A stretch of 64,000 bases of DNA, from NCBI RefSeq assembly GCF_002025665.1, contig NZ_CP018786.1:3410001-3474000 (forward strand), written 5' to 3'. Of this stretch, positions 26,589 through 36,427 are shown piece after piece. Within the stretch, counting starts at the first letter, position 1. Each line of letters starts with the position of its first letter. A program made the translations under genes and the position numbers. A model generated the notes under the pieces. It did no database searches. It worked only from the letters and a program-made list of their open reading frames with translations, and was not told the origin of the DNA. Origin of the DNA: Chryseobacterium indologenes. GTDB lineage: Bacteria; Bacteroidota; Bacteroidia; Flavobacteriales; Weeksellaceae.

Positions 26589-27698
26589 ATGATGACAAGG
26601 GTAAAACTAAGACAAAAGCCCATAAGCAATGGACAAGAATCTCATTATTTGGATATCTATCCTCCCATAGCACATCCAATAACGGGAGAACTTAAGAGAA
26701 AGTATTTTCTACATTTACACACCTATTTGAATCCTAAAAATAATGTAGAAAAACTACATAATATTGAAACTTTGAAATTGGTGGAATATAGAAAAGCCGA
26801 ACGTCTAATAGATATTCAAAATAAAAACTATGATTTTTTAATCAAAAAAAGGATATCAGATTTTACTGAATTCTTTCAAACTGAAGCAAACAAAAGACCA
26901 GATTCATGCAATTGGCAAATGGCTGTAAGGTATTTTCAGAATTTTTGCGGAAAAAATTTACCTTTTATTGAGCTCGACTATTCTACATGTGAACAGTTTA
27001 GAAATTTTCTATTATCTAATCCATCTGTTGGCAGATACGAAAGAAAAATCAGTCTTAATACTGCATCATCTTATTTTGACAAATTTAGAAATACCCTTAA
27101 GAGTGCTTTTATTAATAAATATATTTTAACAGATTTCAGTACGGTTGTCAAAGGAATAAAATTAGAGGAAACTCATCGCTGTTTCCTCTTCTTACATGAG
27201 CTACAAAGTATGGCTGATGCAAAATGTGAATCACAATTAGTTAAAAAAGCTGGCTTATTTTCCGCATTAACCGGTTTTCGTTTTTCCGATATTAAAAAAC
27301 TTGTATGGGGTGACATACAAGGGTCTAAGGGCAGTTTTTACATTATATACAAACAAAGTAAAACTGGAAATGCAGAATACTACCCTATATCAGATAAGAC
27401 ATTAGAAATATTAGGTCTTCCAAAAGATAATAATGAAAAAGTTTTTGAAGGAATTAAGTATGATGATGTTATTAAATTTCTTAAACCATGGCTAAAGAAT
27501 GCCGGCATCAACAAATACTTTACGTTTCATGGTTTTCGACATACATTTGCTACATTACAGCTTGCATCAGGCACATCTATTTATACAATTTCTAAACTTT
27601 TGGGTCATAGAAACCTTAAGACAACAGAAATTTATACTAAAATAATAGATTCCGTTGCCAGAGAAGCGTCATTAAAAATTAAGTTAGATTTTGATTAA
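26589..27698 (+). CDS. Tyrosine recombinase / site-specific integrase
   Basis: This 369-aa integrase of the Bacteroidota type has an N-terminal arm-binding domain (about 1-80), a SAM-like core-binding domain (about 90-195) and a catalytic domain with the full residue set: R231 (TGFRFSDIKKL), K258 (SKTGNAEYYP), H314 and R317 (HGFRHTFA), H340 (LLGHRNLKTTEIY) and nucleophile Y349. Being intact and next to the mnmE-proximal end, it is the best candidate for the enzyme that uses the mnmE 3' end as attB. The start at 26589 gives the normal MMTRVKLRQKP N-terminus. Confidence 0.93.
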   Translation: MMTRVKLRQKPISNGQESHYLDIYPPIAHPITGELKRKYFLHLHTYLNPKNNVEKLHNIETLKLVEYRKAERLIDIQNKNYDFLIKKRISDFTEFFQTEANKRPDSCNWQMAVRYFQNFCGKNLPFIELDYSTCEQFRNFLLSNPSVGRYERKISLNTASSYFDKFRNTLKSAFINKYILTDFSTVVKGIKLEETHRCFLFLHELQSMADAKCESQLVKKAGLFSALTGFRFSDIKKLVWGDIQGSKGSFYIIYKQSKTGNAEYYPISDKTLEILGLPKDNNEKVFEGIKYDDVIKFLKPWLKNAGINKYFTFHGFRHTFATLQLASGTSIYTISKLLGHRNLKTTEIYTKIIDSVAREASLKIKLDFD

Positions 27699-27906
27699 AA
27701 TCTGAATAATTGTTCTACTGCTTATTATAGTTTGGTATATTAAAGCATATTATATATTATTATCCATTGTTGTCCCCATAAAACAATGTTAAAAAATATT
27801 GATGAAACTGTAAATTGAGATGTTGTAGTAGGGTTGACTTGGAAAAATTATCAGAAAAATGGGATACTTACATACTCATCGAAAATTAGAGATTTATGCA
27901 ACCACT

Positions 27907-29073
27907 TCATGATTCGATACTATTCCTCAAACATCTATCTACATACACCTGCGGAATTTTCTCCTGTTCCAGCCTGTTTTTTTCCAAAGCCTTTAAATAC
28001 TGGAAAAGATCGTTTTCATCTTTGGTCAGCAGATTTAGATTTTGGGATTTATTTCTTGCGCCACTTACTGCATAGTTTTGAAAAGTTTCAAAAGTCGTCC
28101 GGTCCATCATAACGCTTTGGGCATGCCGATGGTACGAGCGTAGCTGATGCAGGATCTGAAAACCATGTTCGTCAATATCGCCCCAGTAAAGGATTTTTTT
28201 TTCTGATAGCCAGAGCGCATTTTTCAGATAGGCAATATTAAAGCCGCCGCCGCTCCATATGGCAACGGTGGATTCTAATAGCGGTAAGGTTAAAAAATTC
28301 ATTTTATTTTCGGCAATCAGGATATTTTCCACCGGAAGTTCAAGGGCTTCGAAATCGGATAGTGGAATGCTGATGTCCCTGAATCTGAAATCCGGATGTG
28401 GGTTTTCATCCAGAAAGCGGAGCCTGACCAATGGCTCATCGTACCGTAAAAAGAACCGTTCGACAAAACGTTTTTGTTGGGCTGAACGCACATGATCAGG
28501 AATCAGGAAATCGAGTAAGGATTGAATCAACGCATTGTTTTCCTCAATGAATTTGGTATGGATCTCGATGGGCAGCTGACGCAGGTAAAGATTGGGCCGC
28601 GGGGTCTCTATAAAATATCGGCAAACCTTCAGCACATCATTCCAGCTGATTTCTCCTTTTGTTAACCATAAGCAATTGTTCAAGGTCCAGTCTTTCAATC
28701 CTGGAATAGTACCGATAATGGTGTTATAATTGGCTATAAATAGTCGCCATTCCTTCGCACAGCCAATAACATAGAGATAATCATCAATCGTTTCAAAAAC
28801 TACGCTATCCGGCAAATCATGGCTGCCTGTCCGCCTGAAATTCCTACCGGCGGTCTGCACGAGGTAGCCTTTACCGGTTTGATTTTTTGAATAGCGGTAT
28901 AATTCTTCTATTTCCTTTTGCAGGACTTCAAACCGTTCGGTAATGTGACCCGATTTTACTTTTCCGATACGGTCTATTATTTTCGGGAAAAAGAGTTCTT
29001 CCAGAATATGGCTTTGCAGCAAGGGCTTCCACCATTTCAACGCCTGTTTTTTAATTTCTGCCGGACTGATCAT
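27907..29073 (-). CDS. jetD: Wadjet nuclease subunit JetD (DUF3322/DUF2220)
   Basis: This 388-aa protein has an N-terminal DUF3322 region (about 1-190) and a C-terminal DUF2220 Toprim-like domain whose acidic motif YWGDIDEHGFQIL lies around residues 295-307 (Asp at about 298 and 300). The later SVMMDRTTF and a basic C-terminus are also family features. JetD is the topoisomerase-VI-A-like nuclease that cuts circular DNA once the JetABC SMC motor has extruded it; it acts against small plasmids. The start overlaps the jetC stop as ATGA, so the two are translationally coupled. It is the last gene of the jetABCD operon. Confidence 0.9.
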   Translation of the reverse strand: MISPAEIKKQALKWWKPLLQSHILEELFFPKIIDRIGKVKSGHITERFEVLQKEIEELYRYSKNQTGKGYLVQTAGRNFRRTGSHDLPDSVVFETIDDYLYVIGCAKEWRLFIANYNTIIGTIPGLKDWTLNNCLWLTKGEISWNDVLKVCRYFIETPRPNLYLRQLPIEIHTKFIEENNALIQSLLDFLIPDHVRSAQQKRFVERFFLRYDEPLVRLRFLDENPHPDFRFRDISIPLSDFEALELPVENILIAENKMNFLTLPLLESTVAIWSGGGFNIAYLKNALWLSEKKILYWGDIDEHGFQILHQLRSYHRHAQSVMMDRTTFETFQNYAVSGARNKSQNLNLLTKDENDLFQYLKALEKNRLEQEKIPQVYVDRCLRNSIES

Positions 29074-32000
29074 ATTTTGGGTGTGTTATTGAAAATTCCG
29101 TTATGTTTATCGCGTTCGCTTTCATATTCTTCTTTGGTGAAATTACTCACCTGCGAGTTATTGCCTTCGCGGTTGCTCACAAAGTGAAAGGAATTGACAT
29201 GTCCTTCTATTACATGGATTTTCTGCAGTGGCGTAACGATCAGCAGTTGGAGATTTAATTTTTTAAACAACTCCAGTCCGTAACGGGTACTTTCGTCGCT
29301 GCCTCTGCCGAAGGCTTCATCAATCACCACAAAACGGAAACTTTTGCTTTTGCGCTCTCCGAACTGCAGCCCAAACTGATAGGCCAAAGCACTGGCCAGG
29401 ATGGTGTAGGCCAGTTTTTCCTTCTGCCCCCCGCTTTTTCCGCCTGAACCTTCATAAAATTCTTTTTCCGTACCATCGGAGCGGTAACGTTCGCTGGCGT
29501 TGAACTCGAACCACTGGCGCACATCCGTAACGGTTGAAGTCCAGTCGCGGTCTGCATTTTCCATGCTGGCAAAGCGGTCCAAGATCCTTTTCACCTGTTC
29601 GTATTTTTCCTCAGTGTATAAATCATTATGGCTGCTGAAGGAATGGATATAACATTTTTTCAGTTCTTCCCTGAAAAGCCGTACTTCTTTATTCGGGGTG
29701 GCATCCATTAAAATGGTGATGTAGGTATCCTGCACCGCGTTATACACAATTTCCGAAAGGTGTTCGTTAATGATCCGGATTTTCTGTTTGATGTCTTTTT
29801 CGTGCTTCTGCAATTGGCTGTCGAACACGGCAATGCTGTTGATCACGTTTTTATTCAATTCCTCCTTGAAGCGTTCTTCGTGCCGTTTCAGGTCTTCAGA
29901 TTCCAGTTGCCTGAACTTTTTAATGTATTCTGCACGGGCATCAATGCTATCGGTAACTTCACTGTATTCGGCCCGGGAATGTTCTTTAATTTCCCGCATC
30001 TTTTTCTCAATGTGGGTACGGTAACCCGCCTGACGTCCGCGAAGCCTTTTCAATTCACCATTTTCACCCTGAAATTGTTTGCGGAATTCATCCTGCCTAT
30101 TTTCTATGCCTCTGAGGTTGATTTTTACATTACTCAGTTTTTCGTCAATCAGCGGATACCACTTTTCTTTCAGGTGAAGTGCTAATTGTTCTTTTTGGCG
30201 CAATGCATGTTCCTGCTGATCTCTATATCCTTGAATTTTTGTTTTGAAACCACCAATGTCTTCCGTGAGCTGGTTTTGTCTGGACTTTCCATCCGAAATC
30301 TGCTGATCTACTTCACTTTTGTTGCGTTGCAGCTGGGCAAGCTTATCATTGTTATTCAGCAATTGATTGCGCTCCTGTTCGAGTTCATAGATTTTGGAGA
30401 CATGGTACTGCCAGTTAATGCGGGAAAAATCTTTTACGTAAAGCAAAAGCCCCAGCAGTTGCTTCTGTTCGCTGTTTTTTTGTCCTTTCTCTTCAATATC
30501 CTTTAGCCTGGTTTTTAATTCATGAATAGTCCGTTCGAGCTTATCCACCGAACTTTCCAGTGCTTTTATTTTTTCGGCATTGCTCCAGCCCAATACATAA
30601 TTTCGTCGGTCATCAATGCGTTTGCGGTCGTCTTTGGTATGGCGGATGCGACCACTCTTGATCAGCCCTTGCCGGGTGATACCGAAAGGAACATGTTGTA
30701 AACCATCCACATCGGTGCAAATATAATCGCCAAAGCTGCGTTGCAGGTAATTTTCCAGCCAATCGTAAAAGGGCGTTTCAGGTTTGATGTCTATTTTGTA
30801 TGTTATGCTGTCTTCATCCAATTCTTTAAGGATTCGGCTACTGCCATTCAAGTCCGCTTCCAAATAGGTCAGTTTAATGCCCCTTCCATCAGCACCTTTT
30901 AACGGATTGTTGTTGACATAATGGCTAACGCTCCGGTAATGCTTTCCGGGAACGAGTAAGCTGATGCCGGCATCACGGAGCAGCTTTTCGATAGCGCCTT
31001 CCCATTGGCCTTCCTGTTCATTCACTTTCAGCAATTCCCCCGCGAAAGGCAAATCTTCTTCGTCAATCCTCAAATCAGTACAGAGTTGCGAACGGAAGGC
31101 CACCAGCCAGGCCGGAATCTGTGTTTTACGTTCTTTGAGCGATTGCAGTTCTTTTCGCTCCGCCTGATATTCGGCTTCCTGTTTTCGCAGTTCAGTCACT
31201 TGGTTATCCCGCTGTTCCCGTAATTCTTCTTCTAAACGGCCGCAGTTTTCAATCAATTCATTGGCCCGACTAATGTTGTTCCGAAAGTCTTTTTCGTGCT
31301 TTATGCTTGCCAACCCGGTCTGTAAAGCGAGGCGATCATAATCGTCAAATTCCTTTTGCTTGGTTTCTTTGTCCTGCTCATGCCGCCTGATCTCTCCGGC
31401 AATCTGTTCAATTCGTGTTCCGCCATTATTGGCAATATCCTGTATAATCGTTTGCCTACGTTCTTCCGAGGCTTCCAATTCCTGTGTAATGGTGCGTTGC
31501 TGCTGTTCTGCTTTTGCGAGTTCGTGGCGGGTTTCATCGATCGCCTGTTCCAACAGTTCCCATTTCTTTTCGGCAAACCATACTGGCATGACTTCCAGCA
31601 TGGCTTCTATGTCTTCAATTTCCCGGCTAACCTTGTCGTAATTTTCACTGGCTTCGGCCAATGGTTTCAGGATTTGATATTGTTCCCGGGTGTTTACCAC
31701 TGCGGCGTGGGCTTTGTTAAGGTCGTCGAACCGTTTAAGCAGGGCATCAATCTGTTCTTTGACATCGGTTTTTTCCAGCATCTGTTCGCGGACAAAATCG
31801 GTCAGGCTGCTGACGGATTTCATGGAAACGGTTTGATAAAAGAGATCGATCGCTTTATCGCTGTTCATGCCGAAAAGCCTGCGGAAATGCTCGCTATACT
31901 GCGAGAAATTATCGTTGAACAATTGTACGCCCGGTATGTTGCGGAGGTTCTTTCGCAGCTCATTGATATCGCCGAAATGCTGAAAATGTTCCTTTATGGT

Positions 32001-32474
32001 TAAAGGCGTGGTACTGATGATGAGCAGCTTCTCTACTTTTCCCTCTTTGCCGATCCAGAAAAACTGGGCCAGGCAAATGTGTTCGTTATAGCCCTGGTTA
32101 TAAAAATTCCCGATAATAACGGTATAGGTATGATCATCTGGTCGTAAATAAACCTTTTTCGCCGTTTTGGTGATTTCTTCCTTTTCTTTTTTAAATTCCC
32201 CTCGCACGTAGCTCAGCAGGTTGCGCTCTTTCCCCTCGGCACCGGCAGCTTTATTGAAGATGATTTTATGGTGAGGGACAAGCAGGCAGGTCAGAGCATC
32301 CACGAGGGTGGATTTTCCTGAACCGATATCGCCTGTCAGAAGGGCATTTTGTCCGTTGGGCTGGATCTGCCAGCGCACCTGGTTAAAGGTTCCCCAGTTA
32401 AGCACTTCGAGGTATTGCAGGCGGTAGCCGGACAGGCTGAAGTCTTCCGGATGGGTATCAAATAGTTTTTCCAT
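29070..32474 (-). CDS. jetC: Wadjet SMC-like ATPase JetC
   Basis: This 1134-aa MukB/SMC-like ATPase has Walker A GDIGSGKST (48-56). Long coiled-coil stretches (about 280-480 and 640-900, rich in E/K/Q/R) flank a central hinge-like region, and the C-terminal head has signature SGGKSGGQKEKL (about 1005-1016) and Walker B VVIDEAFGRGSDES (about 1047-1060). It is the loop-extruding motor of the Wadjet type I complex, bridged by the JetA kleisin and JetB. It lies between jetB (8-bp gap) and jetD (4-bp overlap). Codons are GC-richer than the host average. Confidence 0.93.
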   Translation of the reverse strand: MEKLFDTHPEDFSLSGYRLQYLEVLNWGTFNQVRWQIQPNGQNALLTGDIGSGKSTLVDALTCLLVPHHKIIFNKAAGAEGKERNLLSYVRGEFKKEKEEITKTAKKVYLRPDDHTYTVIIGNFYNQGYNEHICLAQFFWIGKEGKVEKLLIISTTPLTIKEHFQHFGDINELRKNLRNIPGVQLFNDNFSQYSEHFRRLFGMNSDKAIDLFYQTVSMKSVSSLTDFVREQMLEKTDVKEQIDALLKRFDDLNKAHAAVVNTREQYQILKPLAEASENYDKVSREIEDIEAMLEVMPVWFAEKKWELLEQAIDETRHELAKAEQQQRTITQELEASEERRQTIIQDIANNGGTRIEQIAGEIRRHEQDKETKQKEFDDYDRLALQTGLASIKHEKDFRNNISRANELIENCGRLEEELREQRDNQVTELRKQEAEYQAERKELQSLKERKTQIPAWLVAFRSQLCTDLRIDEEDLPFAGELLKVNEQEGQWEGAIEKLLRDAGISLLVPGKHYRSVSHYVNNNPLKGADGRGIKLTYLEADLNGSSRILKELDEDSITYKIDIKPETPFYDWLENYLQRSFGDYICTDVDGLQHVPFGITRQGLIKSGRIRHTKDDRKRIDDRRNYVLGWSNAEKIKALESSVDKLERTIHELKTRLKDIEEKGQKNSEQKQLLGLLLYVKDFSRINWQYHVSKIYELEQERNQLLNNNDKLAQLQRNKSEVDQQISDGKSRQNQLTEDIGGFKTKIQGYRDQQEHALRQKEQLALHLKEKWYPLIDEKLSNVKINLRGIENRQDEFRKQFQGENGELKRLRGRQAGYRTHIEKKMREIKEHSRAEYSEVTDSIDARAEYIKKFRQLESEDLKRHEERFKEELNKNVINSIAVFDSQLQKHEKDIKQKIRIINEHLSEIVYNAVQDTYITILMDATPNKEVRLFREELKKCYIHSFSSHNDLYTEEKYEQVKRILDRFASMENADRDWTSTVTDVRQWFEFNASERYRSDGTEKEFYEGSGGKSGGQKEKLAYTILASALAYQFGLQFGERKSKSFRFVVIDEAFGRGSDESTRYGLELFKKLNLQLLIVTPLQKIHVIEGHVNSFHFVSNREGNNSQVSNFTKEEYESERDKHNGIFNNTPKI

Positions 32475-32482
32475 AAATGAGT

Positions 32483-33052
32483 TTAGTCTTTCGGTTGGTT
32501 TTCAGCGGCATAATTCCGGAACTTCTGTAAGGTTTCATCGATCACGTCGGCATTTACAAAACCTTTAATGATCCGGTGTATTTCATAGTTTTTTTCCTGG
32601 TCTTCCAGCTTTCTCAGGAAGCCGATGTCGACCACTTTATTAATAGAGGTATTGATTTTTTCCTGTTGTTTGGCTTCGTCATTAGTGTTGGGTAAAAATA
32701 CCTTTACACGGTTAATGATCTCCTGTTCGCTGATGATAGAACGTACGGAGCCGCCCTGTGCATCATGCTCCAGTAAGAATTTTCTCAGGACGATACAGAT
32801 CAGAGAGGTCATAAAATTGAGCGGCCGTTTATCAGATAAGGCAGGTAAGGCTTTTTCGCCGTCTTCCCATTTTTTTGGGCGTAAAAAGGCATAGCCTTCG
32901 CTTTTATCCAGAAAGAGTTCACGTCCGATGGGGACGAAATATTTTTTCACATCGGCTTCGTATTGCAGCAGGTTTTCCCAGGTTTCTTTCTGGTGGCTGT
33001 AAACGATGCCTTTTAATAAGGCAATGAGGCTGGTGGAGTAGCGGTATTCCAT
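32483..33052 (-). CDS. jetB: Wadjet subunit JetB (DUF4194, MukE-like)
   Basis: This is a 189-aa winged-helix-rich protein with the DUF4194 pattern, including the central segment PLNFMTSLICIVLRKFLLEH and the C-terminal NKVVDIGFLRKL...YEIHRIIKGFVNAD. It is the MukE/KITE-like partner that binds the kleisin JetA and the JetC heads. It lies 2 bp after jetA and 8 bp before jetC, fixing its identity by position as well as sequence. Length is typical. Confidence 0.88.
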   Translation of the reverse strand: MEYRYSTSLIALLKGIVYSHQKETWENLLQYEADVKKYFVPIGRELFLDKSEGYAFLRPKKWEDGEKALPALSDKRPLNFMTSLICIVLRKFLLEHDAQGGSVRSIISEQEIINRVKVFLPNTNDEAKQQEKINTSINKVVDIGFLRKLEDQEKNYEIHRIIKGFVNADVIDETLQKFRNYAAENQPKD

Positions 33053-33054
33053 GT

Positions 33055-34479
33055 TTATCGGTTAAAGATGATGACCGGGGTTTGCATGCGATAGATTTTT
33101 CCGGTGCTTTCGTTTTCGATGATGTGGTATTCAGATTGTTCACGGTTAACGACATGTTTTTCTTCGTTGGTGGCGATCTGCATGTAGCCTAATATTTCGG
33201 CAACGCCTTTGGTAGGCTTATACTGATGGAGCAGATCGGAAAGTGCTACCTGTGAACGGTTTTTCAATAGGGTTTTTACGTTGTTGCGAAGAAGTTCTAT
33301 GTCGACATAAAACTGCTCAAACAGCAGATCGGTATCCGCCGAGGCCACGCCGTCAGCAATTTCTGTGGCTGCAAAGGCCACTTTAACCGGTGGGGTAAAA
33401 AGCGGCCGGTCCATGGTAAAGGAAGGTTTGAAAACTTCATCGATCTCCATCCACACGGCTTGCTGATCAAGCGATTCTTTATGTTCGAGCAGCAGGCTTT
33501 CGATCTGTTCGATACTTTGCAGGATGTGCCGGCTTTCGGAAAGGTTCTTTTGTTCTACAAATTTCCGAAGCTGCTCAATGAGGCCGTCGTTGCTCCGGTT
33601 TACCTTATCTCCGGCATCCACAAGGTTGGTTTTGATCCTATCTACGGTTTGTTCTTTTTTGATTTCGAAAATCGCCGGGATGGCATTGATCTTATCCAGC
33701 AATTCTTCGAGCTCTTCCTGCATCTGCTCGCTCATCAGAAATTCCCAAAACGCTTTAAAACTTTTGCCCTGATCGGTGTTCCACAAAAAATCCTGCTGCT
33801 GAAAGACATTGTCGAGCAGATCGGCTTTGGCCAGGCTGCTTTTGATGATGGTCTGGCGGGTCTGGGTATCGAGTTCCCTGAAATTTTCTTCCACCTGCCG
33901 GAAATCCGACAGCAAGCGCTTGGCGGTTTCTTCGGCCAGAAAGTAGTTTTCCTTGAGCTGGGTATCGGAAGGCTGCTCGAAATTTCCCTGGCGGATCTGT
34001 TCGATTTCCTGATCAATCTTCCGACGCTCTTCCTGCAGCTGCTGGATGCGTTCGTAAGGTCCTGAGGTAGTGTTCACGATCTGCTGGAGCAAACGGAAAA
34101 ACTGGATGAGGCGGCTGTGGGTGCCTACAAATTGTTGTTTGTTCAGGTCTTCGAGCCATTTGAGTGCATTTTCCGTCGCCGGCGAAAGTTCGTACACGGG
34201 TTCGTCGGCTCTTTCGTAATAGCGGCGCAGATATCCCTGCTCGGCCCATTTCTGCAAATAATCTACAGGTGCTTTCTGGTAATCTTCAATGCCCTGCCTT
34301 TGGAGGGAAAAGAGATAATCGCCCAAAATGCTCTGCAATTCGGTTTGCAGGTATGAAATCCGGTCCTGCTGCTTGAAAACCAAATGGAAAAAGCTCACCA
34401 GTAACGGGAAATGTTCCGCCCGCAGTAGCTGGAGGGTTTTGTCGTTTTTGTAGAGGGAGAGCGCTTTTTCGTAGTTCAT
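33055..34479 (-). CDS. jetA: Wadjet kleisin JetA (DUF3375)
   Basis: This 474-aa DUF3375 protein shows the family start (LSLYKNDKTLQLLRAEHFPLLVSFFHLVFK), then WAEQGYLRRYY and ELSPATENALKWLEDL, a middle coiled coil, and a C-terminal winged-helix tail. It is the MukF-like kleisin that closes the JetC ring. It is the first gene of the jetABCD operon; the 94-bp gap to gajB upstream could hold the promoter, though no strong TAnnTTTG element is visible. Base composition is clearly GC-richer than the adjacent Gabija genes. Confidence 0.9.
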   Translation of the reverse strand: MNYEKALSLYKNDKTLQLLRAEHFPLLVSFFHLVFKQQDRISYLQTELQSILGDYLFSLQRQGIEDYQKAPVDYLQKWAEQGYLRRYYERADEPVYELSPATENALKWLEDLNKQQFVGTHSRLIQFFRLLQQIVNTTSGPYERIQQLQEERRKIDQEIEQIRQGNFEQPSDTQLKENYFLAEETAKRLLSDFRQVEENFRELDTQTRQTIIKSSLAKADLLDNVFQQQDFLWNTDQGKSFKAFWEFLMSEQMQEELEELLDKINAIPAIFEIKKEQTVDRIKTNLVDAGDKVNRSNDGLIEQLRKFVEQKNLSESRHILQSIEQIESLLLEHKESLDQQAVWMEIDEVFKPSFTMDRPLFTPPVKVAFAATEIADGVASADTDLLFEQFYVDIELLRNNVKTLLKNRSQVALSDLLHQYKPTKGVAEILGYMQIATNEEKHVVNREQSEYHIIENESTGKIYRMQTPVIIFNR

Positions 34480-34573
34480 TTTTGATTGGAATTCAGACTA
34501 ACTAGTAAAAAACTATATTTTTGGATAAGGTTCTAATGATTTCTAATATTTTTTTTAATTTGATTGTTAAATG

Positions 34574-36427
34574 TCAACTATTTAACTTTCTTTCAACCAT
34601 TGTAACTATACCCGATTTTTTTAATTCGTCAAGGATAACGCTAATATTTGTTATTGATTGATCCCGCAATCCAAAACGACCAGTTCTTTTCTTACTAAAT
34701 GTAAATGCTACACGCTCTTTTGCTCTTGATAATGCAACAAAAAATGCACATTTATCTTCATCCGGTTGTCGTTCAAATGACCAAAAAGCACCATCCTCCA
34801 AGCCAATAAAAATCACAGTATGATATTCAAGACCTTTGCTTTTATGAATTGTCATAACTGGTATTGTGTCTTTACCAAGGACCATATCTAACGCTAGAAT
34901 CATATTATTCTTAGTAGTATGATAATCTTTAATAAGCACCTCTTTCAAAGAAGTAATGGTTCGATCGAATTCAGCAGCATTTTTGTATGACGGAAAACTT
35001 GCTCTAATGCGGTCTTTACCTGCGAAGTCGATGATTTCATCAATAAGTGTATTGATCTGCTCTTCACTGAGAGTTCTCTTTTGATATTCATCTTGCTTTT
35101 TCTTAATAAAAACTGAAATGATATTTTGCAGTTTTAGTAATTGATCATCTTCTAATTCTGTGTGAAGATTGCTTAAAAAAACAAATGCCGCTTGTTTGGC
35201 TTCGCCGGCTTTTTTCTGAAAAATAGCATATAGAATATTAATGATATAAATACAGACTTCTTGTGTTAAAATATCTTGCAATTTATTTTCGTCTCTGGCT
35301 TTAATACCATTTTCATTAAAATAAGTAATGAGATCTCCGGCATATTGCGTTAATTGCTGTTTAACCAAAATACATATATCCCTGGGATTTATCCCTTCTG
35401 TATTTATCCAATCTTGAATTTCACGAAAAAGTATTTGCATTTCTGATTCTGGATTTTCAAAAACCCAAAAGTAACATTCTCCCTGTTCGGCGTTCCATTT
35501 CGGCGATGGAGTAGCAAAATCATCTTTTCCTAATAAATGACGAGTAAGATGATTTAACAAAGTCACTAGTCTGGGCGCACATCTAAAGTTCATATTGAGA
35601 GGAATTCTAGTCGCATTTACATCAGTAATAAAATCCTCAAACACAGTTTCTCTTGCGCCGGCCCACATCATTATACGTTGTTTATCATCACCAACAGCGG
35701 TGTAAGAAGTGTGACTATCTAAAAAGCAACTTTTGAATAGATCATACTGTAGTTCAGTAGTGTCCTGAAATTCATCTAAAAATACAAAATGATAAGTTTG
35801 TTGAAGGTATTTTTTAATTTTCGGGTTTGTATTGATAATATATTCAGCCAAACGCATCACCATGGTGAAAGATAACTTTGATTGTTGAATCATTTTCTGC
35901 CAAACTTTATATCTTATAGTCTCAGCTTTATTATTTGATAAGTGCGGTAATTGTGCGTTATGAAGTTGGATAATGGTATTTCGATGTGTTGTATTGAAAT
36001 AATTAATATCTTCACTTTCATATAAAGCTAAAATGAATTGATCCCCAAGCACAATTTCATATTCTGATGAGATTTTATATTCATCTGGAAGTGCTTGCTT
36101 AAATCGATCTAATAATTGTTTGGCAAATGAGTCAAAGGTTAATGAATCAAAGCGTTTAGATAATTCGTCACCGCAACGAAGTCTAACCCGTTCTTTTAGG
36201 TTGTATGCAGCATCTCTTTTAAAACTTATTGCTAGTATCTTATGAGGAAATTTACAGGTATTCGTTTGCAAGAGGAAGCAAGCTTTTTGAGCTAAAAGCT
36301 CTGTCTTTCCTGCGCCCGGACCAGCCACAACAAGGTTATTTTCTATAGTGGTTGCAACTTTAAACGCGTTTTCTTCAAGATCCATTCCATTTGTTGGGAT
36401 CCATTCTTTAGATTTGATTGGCTTCAT
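34574..36427 (-). CDS. gajB: Gabija GajB: UvrD/REP-like helicase
   Basis: This is a 617-aa superfamily 1 helicase. Motifs are the Walker A VAGPGAGKTELLAQ (about 33-46), Walker B VFLDEFQDTTELQ (about 215-227), the GDDKQRIMMWAGA motif III region, MTIHKSKGLEYHTVIFIGLEDG (motif V-like) and FFVALSRAKERVAFTFS (motif VI). In Gabija, GajB senses DNA ends or processed DNA and augments the GajA nuclease complex. Its start overlaps the end of the upstream OLD-family gene by 20 bp, the usual gajA-gajB order. It is somewhat longer than the founding GajB as I recall it. Confidence 0.85.
   Translation of the reverse strand: MKPIKSKEWIPTNGMDLEENAFKVATTIENNLVVAGPGAGKTELLAQKACFLLQTNTCKFPHKILAISFKRDAAYNLKERVRLRCGDELSKRFDSLTFDSFAKQLLDRFKQALPDEYKISSEYEIVLGDQFILALYESEDINYFNTTHRNTIIQLHNAQLPHLSNNKAETIRYKVWQKMIQQSKLSFTMVMRLAEYIINTNPKIKKYLQQTYHFVFLDEFQDTTELQYDLFKSCFLDSHTSYTAVGDDKQRIMMWAGARETVFEDFITDVNATRIPLNMNFRCAPRLVTLLNHLTRHLLGKDDFATPSPKWNAEQGECYFWVFENPESEMQILFREIQDWINTEGINPRDICILVKQQLTQYAGDLITYFNENGIKARDENKLQDILTQEVCIYIINILYAIFQKKAGEAKQAAFVFLSNLHTELEDDQLLKLQNIISVFIKKKQDEYQKRTLSEEQINTLIDEIIDFAGKDRIRASFPSYKNAAEFDRTITSLKEVLIKDYHTTKNNMILALDMVLGKDTIPVMTIHKSKGLEYHTVIFIGLEDGAFWSFERQPDEDKCAFFVALSRAKERVAFTFSKKRTGRFGLRDQSITNISVILDELKKSGIVTMVERKLNS

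Noticed and set aside
27834..28112. 92-codon plus-strand ORF between the integrase and jetD
   Set aside because: It mostly overlaps the well-supported jetD coding region antisense and has no family features.
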